Positions 11,515-22,981 of a stretch of 64,000 bases of DNA are shown piece by piece (position 1 is the first letter of the stretch; each line of letters opens with the position of its first letter). The position numbers were made by a program, and so were the translations under genes. Where the stretch lies: contig NW_020653855.1 of NCBI RefSeq assembly GCF_003589595.1, positions 1,730,588-1,794,587 of the forward strand, read 5' to 3'. The notes below the pieces were generated by a model. The model was not told the DNA's origin. It made no database searches and was given only the letters and a program-made list of their open reading frames with translations. The stretch comes from Hyposmocoma kahamanoa. Its lineage: Eukaryota > Arthropoda > Insecta > Lepidoptera > Cosmopterigidae.

Positions 11515-11721
11515 GTAACTTTCGGGTAAGTATTTTGTACTTAATTTTGGTGACAATTTAAAAAAAATTAAATATTTATAGAATGTCATCATGAAGTATC
11601 ATTTTATATTCGAGTATGGTAACCTGAAATATTCTTTAATATTTCACGATGATATATTTGAGTAATTAAATAATAAAAATTGTCACCAAAATTGAGTACA
11701 AAAAACTTACCTGAAAATTAC
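11515..11721. mobile_element. Foldback MITE, ~45-bp inverted repeats
   Basis: GTAACTTTCGGGTAAGTATT at the left pairs with AACTTACCTGAAAATTAC at the right. The arms continue inward through AATTTTGGTGACAATTT. No coding frame. It shares AATATTTCACGAT with the foldback at 61896-62074, so the two may be distant relatives. Confidence 0.75.
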
Positions 11722-12408
11722 TGTGATGTCCCCTAACGCTTGTAAAGTAAGTAAGTATGATATTAACTGTTATTGTTTATTATCGTATTAGTGACTTTCA
11801 TATCGTTTTGTCTTTCTCATCACTAACCTAGCGGACGTTGTTATTGGAACTGTGTTAGATTTTTATATGTGAATAACATGCCTAATTGAAAAACAAGTTA
11901 CAACTTAAGATATAAAGTACTAAAGCAAACACAACTAATAAATATTTAATTATGAAATTTTCATTGAGGCAAAACGGCAACACCATATTAAATTATATAG
12001 TCTACAGGTTCTCAAGCTTTTTTGACTCGAAGACTACGTTCCAATTTTTTCTGTTTCGAGTTGACCCCTGCCTTTCTAATATGGTTTTTTTATACATTCA
12101 ACTTCAAATGTGTTTTTGACAGCTGACACAGTGATACTAATTTCGATAACTGTAGAGTTATAACCTTTATATATAAAAAAGGATGTATCCGAGTCAGTCC
12201 GTTCGTCCGAGTATGTTGTTTATTGTAAAATGTTTACTTTATGGGTCATTTATGTCTATTATAAAACAGTATTTGGTGTGTACATAGGTACAGATGGTAT
12301 CGTAATGTACATAATTCCATTTAGAGAAAGTCAAAATTTTGATTATGACCTGCCTAGGTGGGTTCCATTTTAAAGGACCCCCATTAACAGCTTAACGACA
12401 TTTTTTAA
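11722..12408. other. AT-rich, nothing recognised
   Basis: No shared repeat, terminal inverted repeat or coding frame seen. Confidence 0.45.
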
Positions 12409-12566
12409 ATTATATCAAGTGACAGGACAATCGTGACGAACAAGTCATTCGCCTTGTGGTAAGCGAATTGCCTGTCCATAGCAGTTGTAGTGCCATTCAG
12501 AGCTTAAAATCGCAACGATGTGAGGGGCATTGCCACTGTAGCAGCCATCCTAAGACATAAGTGTCC
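12409..12566 (-). mobile_element. RepA 3' half
   Basis: It reads from the A-rich end (ATATCAAGTGACAGGACAA) to CCTAAGACATAAGT, where SINE-B follows at once. About 10 bp near the start are duplicated (GACGAACAAGTC). Confidence 0.75.
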
Positions 12567-12572
12567 ACTTCT

Positions 12573-12718
12573 TTCAAAGTCCCGGGTTCAATTCCCGGGC
12601 CGGGAGAAATATTTGTATGGCCTACATTTATCTCTCTAGTTAGTTTGGGTGTAATTTGTAGTTGTCTATGTATGTGTCCATGTTTTCCAATATGCGTTAC
12701 TTATTATTAAATTATCGT
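12573..12718 (+). mobile_element. SINE-B copy, 5'-truncated
   Basis: Box B GGTTCAATTCCCGGGCCGGG is followed by the SINE-B body (AATATTTGTATGGCCTACAT, GAGTTTGGGTGTAATTTG-like) and a TTATTATTAAA tail. The box A part is missing. Confidence 0.8.
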
Positions 12719-12723
12719 TTTTT

Positions 12724-12862
12724 TTTATAATATCAAGTGACGAGTGTACAGATGGTAAGTTACACGCCTGTCCATCAGTGCCACTCAGAGCTTTAAATCG
12801 CAAAGATCAGAGAGAGAGATTCCCTGGACGGACTTTTTCACAAGGAGCTTTACTATTATTAA
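12724..12862 (-). mobile_element. RepA copy with large internal deletion
   Basis: Both ends are present (TTATAATATCAAGTGACG at the 3' end, CACAAGGAGCTTTACT at the 5' end). The middle third, from the long hairpin to the CAGTAATG hairpin, is gone. Confidence 0.75.
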
Positions 12863-13097
12863 AAACTGCTACCATATAGGTCCCTTTTACTGCAGTGGCT
12901 CCTGGGGTTCGATATATATAACACTTTGAGAATCATCGGTGTAGAAATAAAGCTTGTCATTACGGACTTTGAAACGTTCTTATCGTAAGCTACATAAAGT
13001 TCAATTGACTCTGTATTGTACAAACTTTTTATATGTTAATTGTAATAACTTGTTGGGTGACCTAAATATATTTTTAATTAAATTTTAATTGTTATTG

Positions 13098-13200
13098 CAT
13101 ATAGCTTCGGCCTCACGCTATGGAGCAACTTAGTTGTTTTAGAAGAGCGTTCAAGGTTCAAAAGAAGTGTTGTCGGGCAATATTGCAGACTCGAGAATTA
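13098..13200 (+). pseudogene. LINE reverse transcriptase fragment
   Basis: Two frames joined by a frameshift read FGLTLWSN and then RAFKVQKKCCRAILQTRE. The order 'YG..LWG', spacer, 'FK.QKKC.RAI' is diagnostic of the region just after the catalytic core in jockey/CR1-like reverse transcriptases. This is a short internal fragment of an element different from LINE-1. Confidence 0.65.
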
Positions 13201-13248
13201 ATAACTGCTGACTATATCGATACCTCCAATGAACACTATTTTTCACTA

Positions 13249-13330
13249 AAAAAGAAACAAAAAACAAAATAAAAACAGAACAGGCCCAAAAATTAAGCTG
13301 GCATGCATAGTGTGTTCATTAGGAAAACTC
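13249..13330 (+). repeat. A-rich repeat shared with 37117-37190
   Basis: AAACAAAAAACAAAATAAAA, then AGAACAGG and AAAAATTAAGCTGGCAT, match 37117-37190 with few changes. The match extends beyond the simple-sequence part, so it is a true dispersed repeat of unknown class. Confidence 0.5.
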
Positions 13331-13334
13331 CTCT

Positions 13335-13432
13335 CAAAAGTTTGTGGAATCACGTCTATTTGTTAAGTTTTATTGAATTCGGTTAACGAAAAATGGGTGT
13401 AATCCAATAAATCGGATTCAACTCTTAATAAC
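13335..13432 (-). mobile_element. RepD fragment
   Basis: AGTTTGTGGAATCACGTCTA through GGTGTAATCCAATAAATC matches the distal half of RepD. The GGAGGAGG end is missing. Confidence 0.65.
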
Positions 13433-13518
13433 ATCGTCACATGTTTTTCATAAAAAAAAAGAAAATAAAAGACGACTGAAATTATTTTTTTAAATTAAAC
13501 GTATGCAGTGGTTACGTT

Positions 13519-13984
13519 AATAGAGACGAAATAAGGGCCATATATTCCTGGTAACACATTAGCGATACAGCTCTTATAAATATCAACTCCCGTTTGCACT
13601 GAAATATAGACAGGCCAACTACTGACCTGTGTCTCCGTATATTCCAAAAAATATTCTGTATTTATTGTAATAAAGATAATATCTCTAACAATGCCGTGCT
13701 ATTCTATTCGGTGGCGTGGGAAAAATAACTAAACATCTAGTTACTAGTAAACAAACGGAATCACATTTCATCGGTAATTAAATATGTAATTTTGCAATTT
13801 TCGTCCATTATAGCAAAGCTCAAGTTAACTGGTCGGATTGAAGTGAAACAGTTGACGACACCGTCAATTGTTTCGAACTCGGGCTAGCCAATCGGAGCGC
13901 AGTTGTCACAGTAATGATATGGCAGAATGGTTTTCAAACAAATTAAATGACATTTCGTCTCTATTTCTAATTATATACTCGACG
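13519..13984 (+). mobile_element. MITE-R copy 2
   Basis: The left end is clipped, starting at AATAGAGACGAAATAAGG. The right end TTATATACTCGACG is complete. The interior matches copy 1. Confidence 0.8.
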
Positions 13985-14144
13985 AGTTCACGTGAACATT
14001 GTTATCATAATTCAACCATGAGAGTACATAAATTTGCAAGTACAATTAAGAGTATGACTTAAATTATTATGTAAATGTACAAAAACTTAATTGAAAACAT
14101 TGTAAAGCTAATTATATACAACCTTATAAATATTAAGTGTTACT

Positions 14145-14690
14145 AAGGTTTCGATTCCACCAGAGATGGACGAGGTAGAGGTAGATGCGCGAATTAGATG
14201 ATCATTCGAATGGGCAAATCATTCGCCTAAGGCGAATCCAAGCACAATCATTCGATTCGAGTCTAATGATTACCTATACTGAATGCCCTGCCATTCGGTC
14301 GGCACGTGTCGAATGATTATTATATCGGAACTAAGTCTATATTAAAATATTCCTGTCCTCATCACATTTAAGTAATTACCACATGTCAGATAGGACTAGG
14401 CAGAAATGCTCTATGGAATCTATGGATTAGTAGCTCTAATTAGTAATGAATGATCGTTCGAATACGAAAATAAGTCTGTTACTAATTTGTCAGTCGAATG
14501 ACAGAATTAGTAATTACTAACGAGTCGGATTTTCAAATCATCTTTGTATGTACAAATACTTAGCTTCGTTAGCTGTTTTCCAACAAAGCTGCGCTAAACG
14601 AGTACAGGACAATGAAGTAATCCTTTTCGTGGATTTTTTCCTCGCACACCGCCTAGCTACCTCGCACATTTCTAGTGGAAACGCAGCCTT
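14145..14690. mobile_element. MITE-G copy 1, enlarged
   Basis: The left end AAGGTTTCGATTCCACCAGA pairs with the right end AGTGGAAACGCAGCCTT. The interior block CGTGGATTTTTTCCTCGCAC matches 18461-18679. It is about 330 bp longer than that copy. The extra 14199-14540 is rich in CATTCGAATG-like palindromes and may be a nested element. Confidence 0.65.
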
Positions 14691-15312
14691 ATTGTCGTTA
14701 TAGTCAACGCCATGCTATGATAAAAACAACATCATAAATCAAGGAAAAATCTCCAGTAAATTCTATCACAAAGTTCTTAGTAAACAAGTACGGTACAATT
14801 AAAAATACTTTTGTTGATCTTGTTTTAAAAATAACTAGTCCATCGTAGGGTAATTAATTAATATTATAGTGAACGGAAAATACCAATGGCTTAAAAACAC
14901 AAGGTTTTTTGCAATACGTCCATTAAGTAAGAAAAAAGTTGTGATACTTTGTTTGTACCTATATCCGCCTACAAGTGATATTGACTGTGTGACGTAGAAT
15001 TTTATATTATAAATCGTAATCAAGTTAAACTAGATTACGTAAACAGATTTATAAAGATTTGTGACGATGCTGATCTCCTTCATAATCATCACACATTTTT
15101 ATCATGCTCTTTTCCTCTGGTAGCTGTAGTTTAGTAAGAGAGCGTAGTGGTATAAAAAATGATGCACTGACCAACGCCCCGATGTTGCTAATTTTATTAA
15201 AACCACTGATTATTGTAATTCCAATAAAACTCCACCAAGATTATATTGCAATTGTGATAGTATTTGTTATTCTGATAATTTTTTTGCAATGGCAGTTGAG
15301 TCTCAATCATCC
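14691..15312. other. AT-rich, nothing recognised
   Basis: Frames at 14835-15023 and 15104-15319 have no recognisable content. Confidence 0.45.
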
Positions 15313-15783
15313 AGTATAGAACCAGAAATAAGACGAATGGGCCTTATATATATCACTTTTAAATATCAACTATCGTTTGCGCTGAAATCACAAATTAGAA
15401 AGCTGAAATGCGAAAAACTGACCTGTGTGTAAGTCTCCGTATATTCTAAAAATATTCTGTATTTATTGCAATAAAGATAATATCTCTAACAATGGGGGCG
15501 GTTGCATTCGGTGATGTGGGAAAAACAGGAAAACATAATTACAAAACAAACGGAATGACATTTCATCGGTAATTAAATATGTAGTTTTACAATTTTCGTC
15601 CACTATAGCGAAGCTTATTAGCAAAGCTTGTCGATTTGAAGTGAAACAATTGACGACACCCGTCAATTGTTTCGAATTCGGGCTGGCCAATCGGAGCGCA
15701 GTTGTCACCGTAATGATTTGGCGGAATAGTTTTCAAACAAATTAAATGTCATTTCGTCTCTATTTCTGGTTATATAATAGATG
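15313..15783 (+). mobile_element. MITE-R copy 3
   Basis: Both ends are present in mutated form: CAGTATAGAACCAGAAATA at the left and TTTCTGGTTATATAATAG at the right. It retains the box GGGCTGGCCAATCGGAGCGC shared with copies 2 and 5. Confidence 0.8.
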
Positions 15784-15975
15784 GTCTTAATAGATTGTCA
15801 GTTAAATGGCAATTATGACGCAATTCGCAAATTTTTGCGATGCGTCCATGTTAGCTTGTACACTTCTGCGATGCAACGTCGCATTTAAATTTAGCAGAAT
15901 GGGGGTAAGGTACCGTACACTTCTCATTTCCAGTTTGTGTCGGAGATTGTAAACGTTATTTAAAATTAAATAATA

Positions 15976-16012
<37 letters not shown>
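15976..16012. repeat. (TG)n(TA)n microsatellite
   Basis: A short GT run is followed by about 14 uninterrupted TA units. Confidence 0.9.
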
Positions 16013-16019
<7 letters not shown>

Positions 16020-16329
16020 TTCATAAGGAACTCTTTGAGTGCAAGGCCGACACGCACTTGGTAGAGTATTTTTTATTACATGCGCGTCTTTAAAATCGTA
16101 CATAATTACATAATTGAGATGTTTTGTGAACAAAGTTACCCATTGTTGTTTTTTACGCTTCGAGAAATTAATGTTATTTTGGCACGGAACTGTTGTGGTT
16201 TACCCGAAATACTTTTGTATATGTAATTTGGGATTTTTACTATTGGTCAGCAAATCTAGCATTTAAATACATAACCCTGTAATAGGACAACGATGTTATT
16301 AAAGTTGCAGGCCGTGGATTTGTAAGACT

Positions 16330-16639
16330 ATAGCTAGATCGTGTAGGGTCAAACGCCTTCGCGACTGCGGGCGATCGGAGCGGGGGCTTCGTTTGTCAGT
16401 AAGTTAGGCAGCCGCGAGGAGGACGACGGGGCGGTGTGGCCCGCTTCGTCGTGTGGAGAGGAGGGGGAGGACGTAGCTCCTTCTAGGTGCTGGGGGGGTT
16501 CCGGTGCGCAAAGTCGATCCCGGATCCTTCCCACTACAGCACCCGAGAAGGCCACCGTGGGGTTTTAGCCGGTAGAAGTCCGGCCCCCGCGGCGGAGAGG
16601 TATCCTAGGAGGATTTACCCACGCAAAAAAAAAAAAAAA
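16330..16639 (+). mobile_element. GC-rich non-LTR 3' end with poly(A)
   Basis: The stretch is far richer in G and C than its surroundings. It ends CGGCGGAGAGGTATCC, then AGGAGGATTTACCCACGC and 15 A residues at 16625-16639. Composition and poly(A) tail suggest a recently inserted, strongly 5'-truncated element of the R1/jockey type. I could not find a clear target duplication. The minus frame at 16349-16555 is a by-product of the composition. Confidence 0.6.
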
Positions 16640-16718
16640 GGATACCTATAAGCCAGTTTTCGGTGAAGTCGGACTGATATCGTATAAAAACAAAAAATAT
16701 TTATCTTCTACTTTATAG

Positions 16719-16900
16719 CCCAAAACAATATTTCTGTTTTACAATTCTCCAATTTTATGTCCCAAAAAATATTTCTGTCTTACAATTCTCCAGTTTTTAT
16801 ATCCCAAAACAAGTATTTCTGATTTACAATTCTCAATTTCTAAATCCCAAACAAGTATTTCTGTTTTACAATTCTCCACTTTCACATCCCAAGACATTTT
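16719..16900. repeat. 42-bp minisatellite, four units
   Basis: Units start at 16719, 16761, 16803 and 16846, each beginning CCCAAA and containing TTTACAATTCTC. Lengths are 42, 42, 43 and 42 bp. A partial fifth unit begins at 16888. Units differ at several positions, so the array is old. Confidence 0.9.
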
Positions 16901-17087
16901 TGATACCCTTAGTAATACCGTGGTTTATTTAACCCTTTATGAAATAGAGTTTAAATTATGTGATAAAACATGTACTATATTGGTGCTGTTCAATAAACAG
17001 TCATGCTCCTTATCGGTTTAGTGATAACCTTTGTGTTAAATTTAACTACCTCACGCTTCAGTTCATAGAAGATGAAAGTGATGTATT

Positions 17088-18008
17088 TTATGATATCAAG
17101 TGACGGGACGAGCAAGTCGTGCGCCTGGTGGTAAGCGACACGCCTGTCCATAACACTTGCAGTGCCACTTAAAGTTTTAAATCGCAAGGACCTGAGGGGA
17201 ACTTCAGCAGCGCCCATTATCCAGAGACATGAAATTGACAAGCATGAGCTTTTACATTTTTTCACCTCTCTAGTTTCTAGGCATTCTTTCTCATTAGAAA
17301 TCTGCGCGCAAAAGCGTCTTTTTCACGCTAGTGTGGAAAAGGTTTTTGAAATTCGAACTTGACGATGTACTGTGGCGCACCTAACTTTTTCTTTCGATGA
17401 ACAAAAAAAGATAATGTATAATGTAATGATAAAGATAATGTATATGATAACAACTACGCGATTTGTCGTATAATTACTTAGTATAAATCTGTTAGTATAT
17501 CTGATATATCCGTTTTATTTTTATTATTGCTGACAATGATAACTAAGCAATCGTGTTTTATTAATTCGTAGAACTAAAATAATTTCAATAATCACTTAAT
17601 CACACAAAATAAAAGCACAAGCAAGAATAAAAATTGATGAGGTGTAAATTCAGAACGCATCCGAAGATAAACTTTTTCTTTCCGTTAAAAAAGGTTTTAT
17701 AGTTCAACTGTTTTTCTTTCATCTACCATTTCTCTCGCTATAGTGAGGTGAAAGGTTGTATGTTTCGCTCGGCATCAAAGTTGTTTTGCGTCTCATGCCT
17801 TGAAACCCTCGCTACGCTCAGGAATTTTTGAACCATTCGCTTTAAGTTGTCAAGTCCCATGTTGTTATAAGTCCAATTTCCCCAGTACCCTTATCTTTCA
17901 AAATCGGAACACAATAATGCCGACATTACTGTTTGGCGGCAGATATACGTATGGTAGCAGTACATCACTGGACGAAATCTTTTATAAGGAGTCTACAGCT
18001 GCTAAAAC
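17088..18008 (-). mobile_element. RepA copy split by ~590 bp
   Basis: Positions 17088-17253 are the 3' half and 17846-18008 the 5' half of one reverse-oriented RepA. The break falls at TTGACAAG, and both sides keep a version of that motif, as a short target duplication would leave. The insert contains Repeat H. Confidence 0.65.
17600..17842 (+). repeat. Repeat H, copy 1
   Basis: It shares TTTCTTTCATCTACCATTT, GCTATAGTGAGGTGAAA and GTCTCATGCCTTGAAACCC with 63440-63766. I recall CGTGCCTTGAAACCCTCGC from lepidopteran DNA but cannot name the element. Confidence 0.6.
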
Positions 18009-18460
18009 TTAGTTTCACGTACTTTATCATATCCTGAAGTTGATAATTCTGATGACAATCAATGGAAATGCCTTATGACTCGATTTACTATCAGGAGCAA
18101 GTGAGTTTTACATTCTTCTAAAAGCCTACGTTACGGATCAAAGTTTGTAATATAATTTAATTTCTGAATATTGGAGTAGGTAAGTATATACTACCGACGT
18201 ACAGGACAGTCGACGATATTTTCAACCGAATGTTTGAACATGAAGAGGTATTAGGTTTAGGTAAATGTTCATAATACAAGAGGACATAGATGAGTACCGC
18301 GATTTAGCAAACTGCTTATAATTTTGTAAGCAATTGTACATAACTTTTTTAACCAACTAACTAATGTATGTAAAAAACGACAAAATTAACTTTGATGATG
18401 ATTAGAACCACAGTCTGTTAATATTTCAACTATTAAACTGAAAAATAATTTAATGATTAA
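18009..18460. other. AT-rich, nothing recognised
   Basis: No shared repeat or coding frame seen. Confidence 0.45.
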
Positions 18461-18679
18461 GACTGCCTTTCCTCTAGAGATGTGCGAGGATGCGTTACGG
18501 ACTCTTTTCAGCTATGCGATATGTAAGTATCAGTTAGTGTCATAGTTTCAGTAACTCTAGTTTCCTTTTTCCACCGGAGCTGCGCTGAGCGAGGCTGAGG
18601 AAATGAAGTAATCCTATTGGTGGATTTTTTCCTCTCACACTGCCTCGCTACGTCACACACCTCTGGTGGAAAGGCAGTC
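18461..18679. mobile_element. MITE-G copy 2
   Basis: The 219-bp element has ends GACTGCCTTTCCTCTAGAG and CCTCTGGTGGAAAGGCAGTC as inverted repeats. The interior GAAGTAATCCTATTGGTGGA is shared with copy 1. A clean target duplication is not seen. Confidence 0.75.
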
Positions 18680-18718
18680 AGTCTAAGGGTCGAAACACAA
18701 AATGGCGAATCGACGCGA

Positions 18719-18728
18719 NNNNNNNNNN
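18719..18728. other. Assembly gap, 10 N
   Basis: A run of ten undetermined bases. The following 18729-18885 (CCGGCACCGGGATCCCACGG) is slightly GC-richer and unrecognised. Confidence 0.99.
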
Positions 18729-18888
18729 CAAGGTAGCTGCTGGTCCTTGGCTTACCCAGACAGTCTATTCATTTTTTGGATAAAATTTTGTACAGATCCG
18801 GCACCGGGATCCCACGGGCCAAGCGTTTTAAAAAGGTAGTCGGAGCCGATGTCCTGGACTATATTTTATATAACATAAAACTACTATG

Positions 18889-19062
18889 TAGAAATACATT
18901 TATTTGCCAAGTTTAATTCGAACCGGTTAGCGGGTGGGTGTAATCCAATAAATCGAATTCATCTCTAAAATTTGCCACTCTTGGTGATGGAATATTTTTT
19001 CTTCATATTTGCATGGACATGCTGAGATAGCTCCTTTCCAACAATAAAAAAATCATTGAAAT
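18889..19062 (-). mobile_element. RepD fragment
   Basis: It matches RepD through TGTAATCCAATAAATCGA and TGATGGAATATTTTTTCTTC. The GGAGGAGG terminus is lost. Confidence 0.65.
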
Positions 19063-19120
19063 ACATGTTGGAGTCATCACGTAATTTACACACATAAAAA
19101 TAAAGTTTCTTAGAAGATAC

Positions 19121-19950
19121 GAAGTGACTTTGGCGGGACGAACAAGCCGCGCGCCTGTCGGTAAGCGACACGCCTGCTCATAACAGGTACAATGCCATTC
19201 AAAGCTTTAATTCTCAAAGACCTGACGAGCATTATACCTGCGCCCGTCACTCTGAGACACAACCGCTTCCGTGGCCGAACGGTTTCCATGCCGGACTGCC
19301 ACGCAGAGGTTCCAGGTTCGATTCCCGGGCCGGGAGAAATATTTGTATGGCCTACATTTATTTCTCTCCTGAGTTTGGGTGTAATTTGTGGTTGTCTATG
19401 TGTATCCTGATTGACGCGGTATACCGTAAACCGAAACTATCCCTTCCCGATCCATTGGCACTGCTTGGACAATAGTCTAGGCCATGCCAATCAAGAAGCG
19501 CCACCAAAATCAGGTAGAGAAAGCTAACCTGAAAATTATACCTTTACGGAACCCATGCCGTCACATGAGCTTGTTGAACGCTATTGAACCGAGTCACACA
19601 ATACTTTCAAACCTTATTTTAATTGAAAATAGAACATCGAATTTCTATGCCAACTAAGCCAAGGAACGAACCAGCGGACCTTACGAACAAGGGATGGTGC
19701 TATTTAGGGTAGTCTCCACTTGCAGACAAGATTGAGAAGGCGTCTTTTCTGATAATAGGCGTTGAACACCTTTGTTACTTCTTTATTAATTGTAGCAAAA
19801 TCTAAAACCTAAGTCATTGCACCATGGCACCCGTGATAGAGGGTTTCCGTAGTGCAGGGCTATGTTGAGTGTGTGCGTTCTTACAAGTTGACAAATTCCT
19901 TGTATCATTTCACCAACAGCCTTACCCTTCAAAACCGGACAGATTCTGAA
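19121..19950 (-). mobile_element. RepA copy split by SINE-B
   Basis: 19121-19261 ends at CTGAGACACAA. RepA resumes at 19887 with ACAAGTTGACAAATTCC and runs to about 19950. ACAA at both edges is consistent with a short target duplication for the SINE-B insertion. Confidence 0.7.
19262..19886 (+). mobile_element. SINE-B copy, itself interrupted
   Basis: The head is the best SINE-B promoter here: box A GTGGCCGAACGG and box B GGTTCGATTCCCGGGCC. The body stops at 19408 (TTGTCTATGTGTATCC) and resumes at about 19821 (ACCATGGCACCCGTGATAG to GTGTGTGCGTTCTTAC). The 19409-19820 insert holds a minus-strand SINE-C fragment at 19645-19687 (AACTAAGCCAAGGAACGAAC) and otherwise unrecognised sequence. Confidence 0.75.
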
Positions 19951-20814
19951 GTTGTACCATGTTAAATAAAATACAACATGGGAATAACACATAAAAAGCT
20001 AAATGTATGTACATCATATAATTTTACTGTTCGTTTTGATTTAAAGCAGGTATAAATTTGAATTAAACTACTTACAATTTACGGATACTGTATTTAGCAA
20101 GGTTAACTTTAATAACAAGGATATTAACATAAATAACTTAAAAAGTAATTTATTTATTTTAATGTATTTTATAGTGCCAATCGCTATATGTAAAATAAGT
20201 TACGCAATTATAAAAAAAAACGCCAAGTTCGCACTGTGGATAATAGTATTGCGCAAATCAAATCACGGCCAAGTTCAATAATAATGTCTTTCTCGTCATC
20301 ACTTTAATTTTCTCAGCCTAAGGCCCCGTTCACACAGCATTGCATAAATCTTACCGAATAAACAGTAGCGCATACATTACATATAAACGCACACAGCTCT
20401 ATATACGTTTATCGAATACGCAACTTTAACGTATTCGGTGTGCAGTGGTGGCATAGTATTAATGCATGTCTTTCACAGGGCGCGAAATGATACGTTTTTT
20501 ATCGAATAGTCACCGAACAAGCGACTTCTAGTATTGACGTATACGTATTCTATTTATTTTTGATAACCTCGAACTCTCCACACGTTTTAATAAATTGTCA
20601 AAATTATGTACTGACATCCGGAAGTAACTGAATTTTTTTTTTCGAACAATTTTTCAAATGCCTTTGTACGCACTGCTTCCGTTCTTCCGGAGGCAAAGCC
20701 GTTGGCGTCTTATAATAAACCAATATAAAAGTGCAACAAATCGTGGACCCGTCACAGACGTGTTCTCAGGGCGATTCCTGTGTGAATATTCCGGCTAACC
20801 TATGAAAAGAATAT

Positions 20815-20844
20815 ATAGACGATATATACATATATATCGTCTAT
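20815..20844. other. Perfect 14-bp palindrome
   Basis: ATAGACGATATATA and its exact complement are separated by CA. It lies at the edge of 20318-20800, which has weakly matching TTCACACAG ends and may be a decayed MITE. Confidence 0.85.
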
Positions 20845-21013
20845 CCGCTTATAATCGGATACGCTTAAAAATGTGCATGACAATGTTAGTAAACGAAGGC
20901 AACGTCCCACGTTTTATAAGTCTTCTAAATTTTCTACGACAAATAGATTTTATTAAAGAAAGTGATAGTATATTTAGTACTAGTAGAAAATTGATAAATA
21001 AAATAGGTAAAAT

Positions 21014-21295
21014 CATTGACTTACAATTATATGGACGTCGGGTCCGCGCTAAAAAGTGTCCGAACTTATAGGGCGTTCAAATCGTATACAGAGATTCACG
21101 CTTTAGTCTTCGTTTGTTCGACTGACAGCGAAGCAAGCAAAATTAGACAATACTGCGATGACATTACAATTTAAATTCAACGTTTTAGCTTTTTCATATT
21201 CCTTTACATGTCACTACGTTTAAATAGGTTGACTTGGGACATTTTTTTCGTGGTTTTTGTATTAGACCCGTCGTCCATTTATTTGTAAGTCAATG
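21014..21295 (+). mobile_element. hAT-MITE copy 2
   Basis: Start CATTGACTTACAATTATATG, end ATTTGTAAGTCAATG. Perfect 8-bp target duplications GGTAAAAT lie at 21006-21013 and 21296-21303. Length 282 bp. No coding frame. Confidence 0.97.
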
Positions 21296-22249
21296 GGTAA
21301 AATGGTAAAACAGAATTGCACGATTTAATTCCGCCTTCCCCTTTCCATCATCGAATGAGTGCCACTCACGAAACTCAACAATTAGTATGTTCTAGAATTA
21401 TTAAGTACTTGAACGAGGAAGCGCAATCTGATCTGAATCTGAATCTGAATGACAGTTTTTATATATAGGCTGACTCGAAAATATCCTCAATCCGTACCTG
21501 ATTATCTTAAAAAGGCTCATCGCCGAGGTCACAAATCACTAAGTAAGCAGACGCAAAGTTAACTCATCTAATTCTAAAGTTCAATGATTTGTTAATAGAA
21601 AAACAAAACGTGTAGGTCTTCTTGAAGTCAAAGTTTGTGATTTTTGTACAAAAAATTAGTTAAATAGTAAAAAAAAAGTTAAATAATAACTAAAATATAC
21701 CAATACGGCGATTTCAAGTTTAAACTTAAATATAAACAAATGTTAATTTACACAAACGGTCGCTTCTTCGTCTGTTTTACTTCACGGTTTTTTGTGAATA
21801 GTAAATAATTCTTGACCTTTTCTTTTACATCATCACAAAATTTAATAGCATTACGCGTTCACATAATTTACATAATCGTTGATTTCACAAATTAAAGAGC
21901 ACACATTGTTAATTGAAATGTAATACAAGTTGGCCTTTTTTTTACAGCCTATATAATGATCATTATGGATAATTACATAAGAACAATTGTTTGTACTAAT
22001 TGTATAGTAATTAGTCAGTAGGTATATTGCATAACATACTGCATGCTATTACAGTTGATGACAAGGATTGTTGTTTTTACTATATATCACCTCGGGTCTT
22101 CGCCTACGTCATTGGAATATACGACAAATAACACTATAGGAATTATTTTACATGAAAGAAAGAAAAACGTTTATTATTAACAAAAACCTTTAAAAAATAC
22201 CTTTAGAAAAACCTTTAACCTTTTAAAGGTAAAACCGCTTTCATAAACA
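21296..22249. other. AT-rich, nothing recognised
   Basis: There is a short CTGAAT repeat near 21432. Nothing else was recognised. Confidence 0.45.
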
Positions 22250-22722
22250 AATTTTTTATATACTTGGGTGGTAGACTCTATAATAGGGTCAACAAATTCT
22301 GTCATATCTACTCAAAAACACAAAGAGAATGCAAATGGGTTGTTTCGAGCTGGCTTCAAAAACTGAACTACGAGAAGACAGAAGATTTACTAGTGTCTCC
22401 TGCTGTATAAAGACATGCATGCACACACACTTACACACACTCACTCACACACACATAAAACCTACCCACTCATCTATGTAATTTTTGTTTTGTATTGTAG
22501 TTTTGAACGATTTTTGTATATTCTTTTATTATTTATTTTGTTATCTCTGTGCCTTACGTCATTTTCGATTCAAAACAAGTATGTGTATTCGGGTGTTGGA
22601 GTTCAGGAGACTCATAGCACAGGTCTATCCTAGTTTGAGCTCCTGTCTCCCATCCTTTCGCTTTTATCTGTATCACTTCAACCTATATTATGTACATGAT
22701 GGGAGAAAATAAACGATTATTA
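22250..22722 (+). pseudogene. LINE C-terminus, CA repeat and (ATT)n-tailed 3' UTR
   Basis: The frame to the stop at 22408-22410 reads QRECKWVVSSWLQKLNYE followed by KTEDLLVSPAV. It resembles the tryptophan-rich C-terminal end of jockey-like non-LTR proteins. After a CA-rich stretch (22420-22456) the 3' UTR runs to ATGATGGGAGAAAATAAACG and a (TTA)n tail. Family assignment is moderate. Confidence 0.5.
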
Positions 22723-22981
22723 TTATTATTCAAATTGAGTCACTATACGCACTTAAATCTAAAACTTAACACTAAAACAACAAATGGCTGTGTGATTTTA
22801 AATTAGTAAGTGTGTACAGTGGCGCAAAAGAAGAAAAGGATACGACTCGGCAATATCTCGGGCGAGACACACTATAATCATAAAATCCACTAATTAAGAG
22901 TCCGTACAACATCCGTCATTTTGGTTGGTTCCGCAGAACAGTGAGAGTGTTGAATCAATCACCTTGGAAAAATATATAGTA

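Noticed and set aside
16349..16555. 68-codon minus-strand frame rich in Ala, Pro and Ser
   Set aside because: It is the reverse of a GC-rich LINE 3' end with a poly(A) tail on the plus strand. Its composition explains the open frame.
19262..19340. Apparent tRNA gene with good box A and box B
   Set aside because: The same sequence recurs with a common non-tRNA body and (ATT)n tail at several places, so it is SINE-B. The same reasoning applies to all SINE-C box A/B hits.
20318..20800. Possible 480-bp MITE with TTCACACAG-like ends
   Set aside because: The terminal match is short and imperfect, there is no target duplication, and there is no second copy in the window.
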